The position numbers were made by a program, and so were the translations under genes. A DNA stretch of 59,683 bases, taken from assembly GCA_945878375.1 (NCBI GenBank), contig CAMDWG010000020.1, positions 1-59,683 on the forward strand, in the 5' to 3' direction. Below, piece by piece: positions 35,296-43,431 of the stretch (position 1 is its first letter; each line of letters starts with the position of its first letter). This DNA comes from Roseomonas mucosa. Its GTDB lineage: Bacteria > Pseudomonadota > Alphaproteobacteria > Acetobacterales > Acetobacteraceae. Under the pieces are notes generated by a model. It was not told where the DNA came from, made no database searches, and was given only the letters and a program-made list of their open reading frames with translations.

Positions 35296-36198
35296 TCAGC
35301 CGAAGAAGTGCGGGTTGGACCAGGCGCGACGGCCCTGCGCATCGGCGATCACGATGCGCGCGAAGCCGCTCTGGCGCAGCCTGGCCAGCGGCAGGCTGAC
35401 CCGCGTCTGCAGCGGCGCAACGGACTGCGCAGCACGCGAACCATGGCCGAGCACCATCACGCTCGCGGCTGGCGAGCAATGCACCTCGACGGTGTCTTTG
35501 CCCCACAGGATGCCCTCGATCATTGGTCCCTGCGTGGCATAAAATCGGCCTGCCTTGAGTGCGGCCAGCAGCATGTCAGGTTCGTTGTCTGTCGCCTTTA
35601 CCATGACCCATCCACCGAACCAGTCGGGGCAGTGGAAATGCGCGTCATCCACCGCGATCAGGCTTATGCGCCGCCCCTCCGCCAGCAACTGGTCCGCCAA
35701 GTTGCTGCCATCGCCGCGATCGGTGCGCAGATGCGTCGTGTGGTTGTAGATCTCCACCGCATGCGCGCCGGTGAGTGTGTTCGCATCGGCGGCCGAAAGC
35801 GCATACCAGCCGGGATGCGCGATGCCGACGAAAGCTCCGGCGGCGACGCAGCGCGCGGCGAGCGCGGCCCCCGTCTCGCTCGGCCCGGTCGGCGCAAAGT
35901 CCAACGGCAGGCCAACCGCAAGGATATGCCAGATCTCGCCAAGCGACGTCGCGGGCGCATGTACCTCCGCGCCCAGCAGCGTGGTGAAGCCGGCGGTGCG
36001 GAAGGGCCGTGTATCGACGATCGGGAAGCCGAATTTCTCGAGGAAATGGTCGGTCAGCGCCATGAAGTCATAACCGCCGTCGCGATAGACGGCACAGACT
36101 TCAGCGGGGCTCAGACGTGCGTCGGAGACGTTGGAATGGGTGTGGATGTTACCCTTGAAGAAGCGGCCCGGTGCGGCGAAAGTGGTGTCGGTCTGCAT
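35296..36198 (-). CDS. PHP-domain metal-dependent phosphoesterase
   Basis: ATG 36198 has GGAG six bases upstream and gives 300 residues; an in-frame GTG at 36210 is less well placed. Trinuclear-metal PHP motifs in order: NIHTHSNVSD, ALTDHF, GAEVHA, IAHPGWY and VDDAHFH. PHP enzymes include histidinol phosphatase, nucleotide phosphodiesterases and a cyclic-ribose-phosphate hydrolase of phosphonate metabolism, so a role in organophosphate handling is reasonable. The C-terminal ~70 residues resemble a small beta domain (VEVHCSPAASVMVLGHGS). Divergent from the LysR gene and convergent with importer 5. Confidence 0.82.
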   Translation of the reverse strand: MQTDTTFAAPGRFFKGNIHTHSNVSDARLSPAEVCAVYRDGGYDFMALTDHFLEKFGFPIVDTRPFRTAGFTTLLGAEVHAPATSLGEIWHILAVGLPLDFAPTGPSETGAALAARCVAAGAFVGIAHPGWYALSAADANTLTGAHAVEIYNHTTHLRTDRGDGSNLADQLLAEGRRISLIAVDDAHFHCPDWFGGWVMVKATDNEPDMLLAALKAGRFYATQGPMIEGILWGKDTVEVHCSPAASVMVLGHGSRAAQSVAPLQTRVSLPLARLRQSGFARIVIADAQGRRAWSNPHFFG

Positions 36199-36238
36199 GA
36201 AGGACTCCACGTTGAGGCCTGCTGCCTGCTATACGTCG

Positions 36239-36255
36239 CATAGTTTTTATCTATG
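36239..36255. promoter_or_regulatory. Candidate LysR-type operator
   Basis: The dyad CATAG-N7-CTATG lies in the AT-rich 128-base divergent gap between the PHP gene and the LysR gene. Its length and T-rich/A-rich symmetry fit the T-N11-A class of LysR-family sites. Likely bound by the 36327 regulator to control the PHP gene and itself. Confidence 0.5.
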
Positions 36256-36326
36256 ATTGATCGCATCTTCAATGTATTCACCTAAGTGGATGCATGACAT
36301 CTTGATGATGGCGAGCGGGTCGATCC

Positions 36327-37259
36327 GTGAAGATACCTGACCTCCTGGCAAACGATACCTTGAACAACGCCGCTGCGGCCGAGCGACGGGAAGGGCGGAT
36401 CAGCCTGACAGCACTTCGCTGTTTCGTCGCGGTGGCGGAGGGCGGGGGCCTGTCCCGCGCGGCTGAACGTCTGGGCCTCAGTCAACCCACGGTCTCGGTC
36501 ACCCTCGCGGGGCTGGAGCGCGCCTGCGGCACGCTGCTGCTGCATCGCCGACCGCGCCTCCTACTCACCGATGCCGGACGAGACATGCTGGTGCGGGCAC
36601 GACTGGTGTTGAGCCGCATGCAGGAGCTGGAGACCTCCATTAGCGCCTTCCGCGGGCTAAGCCGCGGCAGCCTGACGGTCGGCTTCTCAACTCCCTTCTT
36701 CGCAATGCCCATGATCGCAGCCTTCCTGCGCGATCATCCTGGCATCGCGCTGCGCACGCGCCTGGGGAACACAGCCGAGCTGCTGGTCGCGGTGGCCGAA
36801 TGCGAGATCGAGGTCGCGGTGATGACACTGGTCGACCCTGTGGAGGGCATGGCCTGCACGAAGCTGGCAGATCAACGCCTTGTCGCCTGCATGCCACGGG
36901 GTGCAGCGTCGTATGCGATCTCGCTGGACCAACTTGCTGTCGGACCGCTTGTGCTGAGGGAGCAGGGTTCCAAGACGCGGCTCATGTTGGAGCGTGCGCT
37001 TGCGTCACACGGCCTAACACCGCAGGTCCGGATAGAGGTCGGAAGCCGCGAGGCCGCGCGAGAGGCGATAGCGGCCGGGATCGGGATGGGTGTGGTGCTG
37101 GACGGCGAACTGGGCGGGGATGCCCGGCTTGTCTCTGTGCCCATTGATGCCCCACCGATCGTCGGGGGCGTCTATGCCGTCGCGCTGCCGGAGTCGCTCG
37201 ATTTGCCCACGGTCAGAGCATTCATCGAAGCAGGACAGACCGGCGACCGCACTAGTTGA
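36327..37259 (+). CDS. LysR-family transcriptional regulator
   Basis: GTG 36327 starts VKIPDLLANDTLNNAAAAER; 310 residues. The winged helix-turn-helix is at about residues 27-85 (LTALRCFVAVAEGGGLSRAA, then LSQPTVSVTLAGLE). The effector domain follows (LTVGFSTPFFAMPMIAAFL; IAAGIGMGVVLDGEL). The ~20-residue N-terminal extension is unusual for the family; an internal start cannot be excluded. Divergent from the PHP gene, its probable target, and near the PhnZ-like gene and importer 5. The effector may be a phosphonate or phosphoester; that is inference. Confidence 0.88.
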   Translation: MKIPDLLANDTLNNAAAAERREGRISLTALRCFVAVAEGGGLSRAAERLGLSQPTVSVTLAGLERACGTLLLHRRPRLLLTDAGRDMLVRARLVLSRMQELETSISAFRGLSRGSLTVGFSTPFFAMPMIAAFLRDHPGIALRTRLGNTAELLVAVAECEIEVAVMTLVDPVEGMACTKLADQRLVACMPRGAASYAISLDQLAVGPLVLREQGSKTRLMLERALASHGLTPQVRIEVGSREAAREAIAAGIGMGVVLDGELGGDARLVSVPIDAPPIVGGVYAVALPESLDLPTVRAFIEAGQTGDRTS

Positions 37260-37338
37260 ATGGCGGCTGGTTGTTCCGCGCCACATCACGCGACATCCGG
37301 CGACGGTGCGAATCCGGACGCACCCCGTCCGCCCATCC

Positions 37339-37625
37339 CTACGCCCCTTCCCGCACGCGCTCGAAGAACAGGCGCGCCGGTGCGCGCCTTGGCAGTTTGG
37401 CAGGTAGCACCGTCCAGATCTGACGGTGCAGCGCCGGGCCGGCCAGCCGCACCTTGACGAGCGAACCCGCCGCCAGCTCGTCACGCGCCGCACAAGCCAG
37501 CAGCAGAGAGACACCGAGGCCGGCCGCCACCGCGCGCTTCACACCCTCAGTGCTGCCCATGGTGCGCACGACGCGCATGATGGGCGCGGCAGCGCCTAGC
37601 GCCTCGGCCACCCGCATCGCGGCGG
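37339..37625 (-). pseudogene. LysR-family regulator, C-terminal fragment only
   Basis: The minus strand encodes about 90 residues that match the end of a LysR effector domain ([20 protein letters not shown], then [16 protein letters not shown] and RRAPARLFFERVREG). The DNA-binding domain is missing and the fragment stops abruptly at about 37625, where plus-strand ArsO-like coding sequence begins. A deletion or rearrangement junction is the simplest reading. Not functional. Confidence 0.7.
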
Positions 37626-37780
37626 ATGCAATCATCTGGTGCACGGGCTTCCGGCCGGCGCTGGGTCACCTGGCACCGCTCGGCGTGGTGCAGCCGGAAG
37701 GCCGGGTCCAGGTCGGGCCCACGGGTCGGGCGACCGCAGAACCACGCCTCTGGCTGCTCGGCTATGGCGACTGGACGGGC
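37616..37780 (+). pseudogene. ArsO-like flavoprotein monooxygenase, C-terminal fragment
   Basis: The plus strand reads [19 protein letters not shown], then [17 protein letters not shown] and [15 protein letters not shown]. This is the NADP/FAD-binding C-terminal part of the flavin-dependent oxidoreductases (ArsO-type) often found in ars operons. The N-terminal ~300 residues are absent, and the end is fused in a different frame to what looks like the tail of ArsH. A remnant of a once larger arsenic operon. Confidence 0.6.
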
Positions 37781-37781
37781 A

Positions 37782-37892
37782 TGGCTGACGCGCGACCGGG
37801 CCGCCCTCCTGGTGGACCGCTACAGCGAGCGCCGGGACGCGGCAGCCAAAGCGCCGACAGAAGCCGCACGTCTCATCGCGCAGGTTCGCTGA
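37782..37892 (+). pseudogene. ArsH-like C-terminal fragment
   Basis: The frame [20 protein letters not shown], then [16 protein letters not shown] and TGA (37890), resembles the C-terminal tail of ArsH (LLTRD[10 protein letters not shown]), the NADPH:FMN organoarsenical oxidase. Only about 36 residues remain. It abuts the ArsO-like fragment with a frame change at about 37780, as expected from a deletion that joined two ars genes. The identification rests on a short match. Confidence 0.5.
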
Positions 37893-37949
37893 GGCGCCGT
37901 CATGCAAGCTTCACGGGCGCCATGGCAACACTTCGACTAATCTACATCC

Positions 37950-38804
37950 ATGGAAACAACGGACGCTGCTGTCTGCTTTGATGCCCTTGGCCAGCCAACG
38001 CGACTGGGGCTGATGCGCGCCCTGCTCTCGGCCGGCGCCAATGGCCTCGGAGCGGGCGAGGTCGCGGAAGCCCTTGGCGTGCCGCCGTCCACACTCTCCT
38101 TCCACTTTCGCGCCCTCGAGGCCGCCGGATTAATCGCTGCCACTCGTCAGGGTCGGCACGTCATCTACGCGGCCCAGATGGACCGATTGCGGGCGGTGGT
38201 GACCTTCCTGGTCGATGCCTGCTGCGACGGCGATCCCGCCCGTTGCGGCAGCCTCGGTCTTCTGTTGGACAAAGCCATGGGGAATGCCGCTGTGACACCG
38301 CCTCTCTTCAACGTCCTGTTCCTGTGCACACAGAACTCGGCCCGATCCATCATGGCGGAAGCCATTCTGACAAAGTTGGGTCGCGACCGCTTCCAGGCAT
38401 TCTCGGCCGGCAGCGATCCTTCGCCGGAAGGGCCGATGCCCGAGGTCCTCTCGCATCTGAAGGCGATGGGGCATGACGTCTCGGGCCTGCGCAGCAAGAC
38501 CTGGAATGAATTCACCGGCCCGACGGCGCCGAAGATCGATTTCGTCATCGCGCTTTGCGACACGCTGCATGGCCAGGCCTGCCCGGATTTCGGCGATACG
38601 GTCATGACGGGCGCCTGGCCGCTGCCGGACCCTGCCAAGTTCGGCGGCTCCGCGGCCGAACGGGCGACCATGCTGAACGAGCTCTACGCTGCGCTGCACC
38701 GGCGCCTGGCGATCTTCGGGGCGCTCCCGGTTGGCTCCCTCGATCGCATGGCGCTGAAGGCACGGCTCGATGAGTTGGCCGATCCGCATGCGATGGCGCG
38801 CTGA
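37950..38804 (+). CDS. ArsR-ArsC fusion: arsenic-responsive repressor joined to arsenate reductase
   Basis: 284 residues. Residues ~1-105 form an ArsR-type winged helix ([20 protein letters not shown]) with a cysteine cluster (Cys91, Cys92, Cys99 in [13 protein letters not shown]) suited to bind arsenite. Residues ~118-265 form a low-molecular-weight-phosphatase-type arsenate reductase. It has the loop [10 protein letters not shown] (nucleophile Cys126, Arg132) and further cysteines at 203 and 211 ([10 protein letters not shown]), as in thioredoxin-coupled ArsC. So one chain senses arsenite and makes it from arsenate. First gene of the operon with the GAPDH (2-base gap) and ArsJ. Such fusions are known but uncommon. 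Confidence 0.88.
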   Translation: METTDAAVCFDALGQPTRLGLMRALLSAGANGLGAGEVAEALGVPPSTLSFHFRALEAAGLIAATRQGRHVIYAAQMDRLRAVVTFLVDACCDGDPARCGSLGLLLDKAMGNAAVTPPLFNVLFLCTQNSARSIMAEAILTKLGRDRFQAFSAGSDPSPEGPMPEVLSHLKAMGHDVSGLRSKTWNEFTGPTAPKIDFVIALCDTLHGQACPDFGDTVMTGAWPLPDPAKFGGSAAERATMLNELYAALHRRLAIFGALPVGSLDRMALKARLDELADPHAMAR

Positions 38805-38806
38805 TC

Positions 38807-39850
38807 ATGAAGGTCGGCATCAGCGGCATGGGCCGCATCGGGCGTCTGGCGCTGCGGGCCGCCATGGGCGCGGCGGAACGCCAGGGCGATGATCCCCGCG
38901 CCGGCAACCGGCTCGAGGTCGTGCACCTGAACGAGATCAAGGGTGGTGCGGCCGCGATCGCGCATCTGCTGGAATTCGACAGCGTGCAGGGCCGCTGGCG
39001 CGCGCCCATGGCCGCCGAGGGCAATGCGGCCATCCGCATCGGCGACCAGCGCTTGACCTATTCCGAACATGCGAGGCCAGGCGATATCCCCTGGGGCGAT
39101 CTCGGCGTGGATGTTGTCCTGGAATGCACCGGCAAGTTCCTCACGCCCGAAACCCTGCAAGGGCATCTCGACCGCGGCGCGAAGCGTGTGATCGTCGCGG
39201 CACCGGTGAAGTTCGACAGCGTGCTCAACGTCGTCGTCGGCGTGAACGAGCGGCTGTACGATCCGGCACGCCATCCCATCGTCACCGCCGCCTCCTGCAC
39301 CACCAACTGCCTCGCGCCCGTGGTGAAGGTGGTGCACGAAGCCATCGGCATCCGGCACGGCCAGATCACCACCATCCACGACCCGACGAACACCAATGTC
39401 GTGGTGGACGCACCCCACAAGGACCTGCGGCGCGCGCGCTCGGCCATGCTCTCGCTGCAGCCGACGACGACGGGCAGCGCCACCGCCATCGCCCTGATCT
39501 ATCCGGAGCTGAAGGGCAAGCTGAACGGGCACGCGGTGCGCGCACCGGTGCTGAATGCCTCGCTGACCGATTGCGTGTTCGAGATGCAGCGCGAGACCAC
39601 GGCCGAGGAGGTGAACGCCCTCTTTGCTCAGGCGGCTTCCGGGCCGCTCGCCGGCATCCTCGGCTACGAGACGCGCGCGCTGGTCTCGGCGGACTATGCC
39701 CGCGACACGCGGAGCTCGATCGTGGACGTCCTCTCCACCATGGTCACCGACGGCACCCTGCTGAAGATCTACGCCTGGTACGACAATGAGATGGGCTACG
39801 CCTGCCGCATGGTCGACCTGGCCTGCCACATGGAACGCGTCGGGATCTGA
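38807..39850 (+). CDS. gapdh: Glyceraldehyde-3-phosphate dehydrogenase of the ArsJ arsenate pathway
   Basis: 347 residues. N-terminal NAD-binding start [20 protein letters not shown]; catalytic Cys164 in [32 protein letters not shown]; and the C-terminal [15 protein letters not shown]. Position between the ArsR-ArsC gene and arsJ identifies it as the GAPDH that uses arsenate in place of phosphate to make 1-arseno-3-phosphoglycerate, which ArsJ exports. A catabolic GAPDH would normally lie with pgk/tkt. The ArsJ stop-start junction is one base away. Confidence 0.9.
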   Translation: MKVGISGMGRIGRLALRAAMGAAERQGDDPRAGNRLEVVHLNEIKGGAAAIAHLLEFDSVQGRWRAPMAAEGNAAIRIGDQRLTYSEHARPGDIPWGDLGVDVVLECTGKFLTPETLQGHLDRGAKRVIVAAPVKFDSVLNVVVGVNERLYDPARHPIVTAASCTTNCLAPVVKVVHEAIGIRHGQITTIHDPTNTNVVVDAPHKDLRRARSAMLSLQPTTTGSATAIALIYPELKGKLNGHAVRAPVLNASLTDCVFEMQRETTAEEVNALFAQAASGPLAGILGYETRALVSADYARDTRSSIVDVLSTMVTDGTLLKIYAWYDNEMGYACRMVDLACHMERVGI

Positions 39851-39851
39851 G

Positions 39852-41084
39852 ATGAGCAGCGCCGGCACCCGCAACTACGCCATCGTCACGGCCGCCTACT
39901 GGGGCTTCACCCTTACCGATGGCGCGCTGCGGATGCTGGTGCTGCTGCATTTCTTTCGCCTGGGGTACAGCCCCTTCACGCTGGCGCTGCTGTTCCTGCT
40001 GTATGAGGCGGCGGGGATCGGCGCCAATCTGATCGGCGGATGGCTTGCGGTGCGCTTCGGCATCGCGCGCATGCTGGCGGTAGGCCTGGCCACGCAGATA
40101 CTTGGGTTCCTGTTGCTCTCCGCCATGTCGCCCGGCTGGGGTGCAGCGCTGTCGGTGGTCTGGGTGGTGCTGGCGCAGGGGATTTGCGGTGTCGCCAAGG
40201 ACCTCACGAAGACGGCGAGCAAATCCGCCATCAAGCTGACCGCCGGTGACGCTTCAGGCCGACTGTTCCGCTGGGTGGCATTCTTCACCGGCAGCAAGAA
40301 TGCGATGAAGGGCCTCGGCTTCTTCCTCGGCGGGCTGCTGCTGGAGGCGCTGGGCTTCCGAGGAGCCCTGTGGGCCATGGCCGCCATGCTCGGCGTGATC
40401 CTGGTCGCCGTCGTCCTGTCCTTGCCGCCCTTGATGGGCAGGGCGAAGGCGTCGAGATCCGCCAAGGAGCTGTTCGCGAAGAATCGCGGCGTGAACCTGC
40501 TGGCCGGCGCGCGCGTGTTCCTCTTCGGCGCACGCGACGTCTGGTTCGTCGTCGGCCTACCGGTGTTCCTCTACGCCTCGGGCTGGACCTTCACGATGGT
40601 GGGCGCCTTCCTGGCGATCTGGACCATCGGCTACGGCGTGATCCAGGCGGCGGCGCCGGCTGTCATCCGCAAAAGCCCCGATGGGCTCTCCTCGGAAGTG
40701 CCGGCGGCCCGATTCTGGTCGCTGGGGCTGACCATCATCCCGGCCGTGCTCGCCGTCCTGCTGCTGGCGGGCGCGCCCCGTCCCGACATCATCGTGCCAA
40801 TCGGGTTGTGCCTGTTCGGCGTCGCGTTCGCGGTGAATTCCTCGGTGCATTCCTACCTGGTGCTGGCCTATGCCGGCAGCGAGAAGGCGGCCGAGGATGT
40901 TGGCTTCTACTACGCCGCCAACGCGGCCGGGCGCTTCGCCGGCACGCTGCTGTCCGGCCTGCTCTATGCCTGGGCGGGGCTTACCGCCTGCCTGGTCGGC
41001 TCGGCCCTGATGCTCGCCATCTGCTGGGTGTTGACGCTGGCGCTGCAGACGGACCGAAGCGCCACCCTGGCGCGCACCGCTTGA
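39852..41084 (+). CDS. arsJ: ArsJ organoarsenical exporter (major facilitator superfamily)
   Basis: ATG 39852, one base after the GAPDH stop. 410 residues with about twelve hydrophobic segments. Characteristic ArsJ blocks: MLVLLHFFRLGYSPFTLALL, AQGICGVAKDLTKTASKSAI, FFTGSKNAMKGLGFFLGGLL and VFLFGARDVWFVVGLPVFLY. ArsJ expels 1-arseno-3-phosphoglycerate, which then falls apart to arsenate outside, so the pair forms an arsenate efflux route. Together with the ArsC half of the first gene the operon offers two arsenate routes, although no arsenite pump (ArsB/Acr3) is present in the window. Confidence 0.92.
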   Translation: MSSAGTRNYAIVTAAYWGFTLTDGALRMLVLLHFFRLGYSPFTLALLFLLYEAAGIGANLIGGWLAVRFGIARMLAVGLATQILGFLLLSAMSPGWGAALSVVWVVLAQGICGVAKDLTKTASKSAIKLTAGDASGRLFRWVAFFTGSKNAMKGLGFFLGGLLLEALGFRGALWAMAAMLGVILVAVVLSLPPLMGRAKASRSAKELFAKNRGVNLLAGARVFLFGARDVWFVVGLPVFLYASGWTFTMVGAFLAIWTIGYGVIQAAAPAVIRKSPDGLSSEVPAARFWSLGLTIIPAVLAVLLLAGAPRPDIIVPIGLCLFGVAFAVNSSVHSYLVLAYAGSEKAAEDVGFYYAANAAGRFAGTLLSGLLYAWAGLTACLVGSALMLAICWVLTLALQTDRSATLARTA

Positions 41085-41140
41085 GGGAGGCGGGCGCCAC
41101 AGCCTAGGTTACAAGGCAGGGGCGAGGAGAAACGTCGCGT

Positions 41141-42007
41141 ATGAAAGAGGCACCGCCCGCCGCGGGCATAAGCCGTCGCGTCTTGGGCGCGGCGATCGGC
41201 GGCACGCTTGCTGCGCCGCAACTGCAGGCGGCGCAGGCTGTCACCTTCGGCCTCACGCCAGTTTTCCTCGATTCCGACATCGTGCTGGTGCGCCAGATTG
41301 AGGCTTACTTGGCCGGACGGCTCGGGCGGGCGGTGACGGTCGTGAAGCGGCGCACCTATCGCGAAGTCACCTCCCTCCTGGTCGCAGCCCAACTCGATGC
41401 AGCGTGGATCTGCGGCTACCCCTTCGTCCAGCACCGCGAGGCGCTGGAGGTGCTGGCCGTGCCCGCCTATCGCGGTGCGCCGCTTTATCAGTCCTACCTC
41501 ATCGTGCGCCGGGACCGCGAGGCCACAGGCCTGGCCGATCTGCGTGGCGACATCCACGCCTTCTCCGACCCCGACAGCAATTCAGGCTTCCTCGTCACGC
41601 GCGCCGCGCTGGACACCCTTGGCGCCGCCCCGGCCACCTTCTTCGCGCGCAGCTTCTTCACCTATGGCCACCGCAACGTGATCCGCGCCGTCGCCGCCGG
41701 GCTCGCGAATTCCGGCTCCGTGGATGGCTATGTCTGGGACGTGATGGCCGACATCGAGGCGCCGTTAGTCGCGGCCACGCGCGTCGTCGAGAGATCGGCC
41801 CCGATGGGCTTCCCGCCCATCGCCGCCGCGCGTGCAGGCGACCCCGGGCTGCGGCGCGATATCCGCCGGGCACTGCTGGCCATGCCGCAGGACGCGACGG
41901 GGCGCGCCATCCTCTCCACCCTGCGCCTCGACGGCTTCGCCGAGGCCGACCCGTCGCTGTTCGCCTCCATCGAGGCGATGTGGCTTCGTACGCGGGATAC
42001 AGGCTGA
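41141..42007 (+). CDS. PhnD/AioX-like periplasmic binding protein (probable sensor subunit)
   Basis: 288 residues. Tat-like signal (SRRVLGAAIGGTLAAPQLQA). The mature part is a phosphate/phosphonate-type (PhnD-family) binding protein: VTFGLTPVFLDSDIVL, TSLLVAAQLDAAWICGYPF, FSDPDSNSGFLVTRAALD, DGYVWDVM. It has a single cysteine in the whole chain, Cys91 in WICGYPF. No permease or ATPase is near. The stop codon overlaps the start of a histidine kinase gene, exactly as in aioX-aioS-aioR, where AioX binds arsenite through one cysteine and signals to the kinase. A sensory role is therefore likely; the ligand could be arsenite, sulfite or another oxyanion. Confidence 0.8.
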   Translation: MKEAPPAAGISRRVLGAAIGGTLAAPQLQAAQAVTFGLTPVFLDSDIVLVRQIEAYLAGRLGRAVTVVKRRTYREVTSLLVAAQLDAAWICGYPFVQHREALEVLAVPAYRGAPLYQSYLIVRRDREATGLADLRGDIHAFSDPDSNSGFLVTRAALDTLGAAPATFFARSFFTYGHRNVIRAVAAGLANSGSVDGYVWDVMADIEAPLVAATRVVERSAPMGFPPIAAARAGDPGLRRDIRRALLAMPQDATGRAILSTLRLDGFAEADPSLFASIEAMWLRTRDTG

Positions 42008-43431
42008 TGCCGATCCACTGGTTCCGTCAGGTGCCGCTCTCGCTGAAGGTGCCGCTGCTGGTGGCCGCACTGATGATCGGTATTGCGGGCATTGTCTCGA
42101 AGCTCGTGCTGCTCCGGCTTGAGGCTGCCCAGGCGCAGCACTTCCAGGACCTGACGGAAGCCTATCTGGACGGTCTCTCGACGGCGCTGATGCCGGCGAC
42201 CATCCGGCGCGATCCGTGGGAGGCGTTCGACGCGCTGGACCGCTCACGCAGCCGCTACGCCGCCGTCTCTGCCATTCGGGTGCTGGTCGTTCTGCCTGAT
42301 GGGCACGTACTGGCGGCCTCCGATCCGCTGCGTCACCCGGTCGGCGCGGCCGCCCCGCCAGAGGCGCAACCCGCCCCGGTGATCGTGCTCGATGGCGCCA
42401 GCACATGGGTCCATCGCCCGCTGACCGAGGGGCGCGTTGCGGTCGGGCGCATAGCCGCAGAGGTGGATCTTTCCGCCCTACTGGCCGAGCGGCGCGAGGC
42501 GGTCCTGGCGCTGCTGGGCGTCAACGCGGCACTGACAATCCTCTTCGCGGGGCTTGGATGGCTGCTGGTGCAGCGGATGCTGCGCCCGCTGTTCCGCCTT
42601 TCGGCCCGTCTCGCCCGCGCGACGGATGGGCGGCTCGAGGCCATCCCCGAAGCCGAATTGCCCGCCCCCCATACCGCCGAGGGCCGCGCCTTCCGCCACT
42701 ACAACGCCGCCGCCGCCGCCGTCGCGGACCGCGAGGCGCTGCTCGCGCGGCTGGCGGCAGAGGAGCGGCGCGCGCTGGTCGGCCGCTACGCCTCGGCCAT
42801 GGCGCATGAGGTCAACAACCCGCTCGGCGGGCTGTTCAACGCCGTGCGGATGATCCAGCGCCACGGCGACGACCCTGTGCGCCGCCATCGCGCGGCCGGC
42901 CTGCTGGAGCGTGGGCTCACTGGCATCCACAACATCGTCCGCGCCTCGCTCATGCTGTGGCGCGGCGAGGCCGATCCGCGTCCACTCACTGCGCATGATG
43001 TCGAGGACCTGCGCCTGCTGATCGAGAGCGAGGCGCAGCGGCGAGAACTTCGGCTCGACTGGCAGGTGGCCCTGCAAGACGGGCCGTTGCCGCCCGCCCA
43101 GGCCTTCCGGCAGATCGCGCTGAACCTGTTGCTGAACGCCTGCGCCGCCTCGCCGCCCGGCGCCCTGCTGCGCGTACGGACGGCAAGCGAGGCCGACGGG
43201 CTGCTGCTGTCCGTGTCGGACGAGGGGCCGGGCCTTCCTCCGGAAGCCGCCGCCATCCTGCTCGGCCGCCATGGCGATGCGCTGCCTGCGGCCGGCGGGT
43301 TGGGCATCTGGACCATAGCCCGGCTCACACGCGAACTGGGCGCCACGGTCGAGACTGCCGGCCCGCCCGGCACCACCATCATCATTCGGATTCCCCATGC
43401 CGCCCAGCCACGCCTCGCCACCGCAGCCTGA
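42007..43431 (+). CDS. Membrane sensor histidine kinase (AioS-like position)
   Basis: ATG 42007 overlaps the previous stop by one base (TGATG); 474 residues. Two membrane spans (about residues 15-35, KVPLLVAALMIGIAGIVSKL, and about 165-185, ALLGVNAALTILFAGLGWLL) bracket a ~130-residue periplasmic sensor domain. A HAMP-like linker follows, then the phosphoacceptor His in YASAMAHEVNNPLGGLFNAV, and the ATPase domain with NLLLNACAASPP, SVSDEGPGLP and GGLGIWTI. It should receive the signal from the binding protein and phosphorylate the sigma-54 regulator, whose gene overlaps it by 35 bases. Confidence 0.92.
   Translation: MPIHWFRQVPLSLKVPLLVAALMIGIAGIVSKLVLLRLEAAQAQHFQDLTEAYLDGLSTALMPATIRRDPWEAFDALDRSRSRYAAVSAIRVLVVLPDGHVLAASDPLRHPVGAAAPPEAQPAPVIVLDGASTWVHRPLTEGRVAVGRIAAEVDLSALLAERREAVLALLGVNAALTILFAGLGWLLVQRMLRPLFRLSARLARATDGRLEAIPEAELPAPHTAEGRAFRHYNAAAAAVADREALLARLAAEERRALVGRYASAMAHEVNNPLGGLFNAVRMIQRHGDDPVRRHRAAGLLERGLTGIHNIVRASLMLWRGEADPRPLTAHDVEDLRLLIESEAQRRELRLDWQVALQDGPLPPAQAFRQIALNLLLNACAASPPGALLRVRTASEADGLLLSVSDEGPGLPPEAAAILLGRHGDALPAAGGLGIWTIARLTRELGATVETAGPPGTTIIIRIPHAAQPRLATAA

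Noticed and set aside
41141-42007. PhnD-like protein as part of a phosphonate ABC transporter
   Set aside because: No permease or ATPase follows; its stop overlaps a histidine kinase gene, which favours a sensory role.
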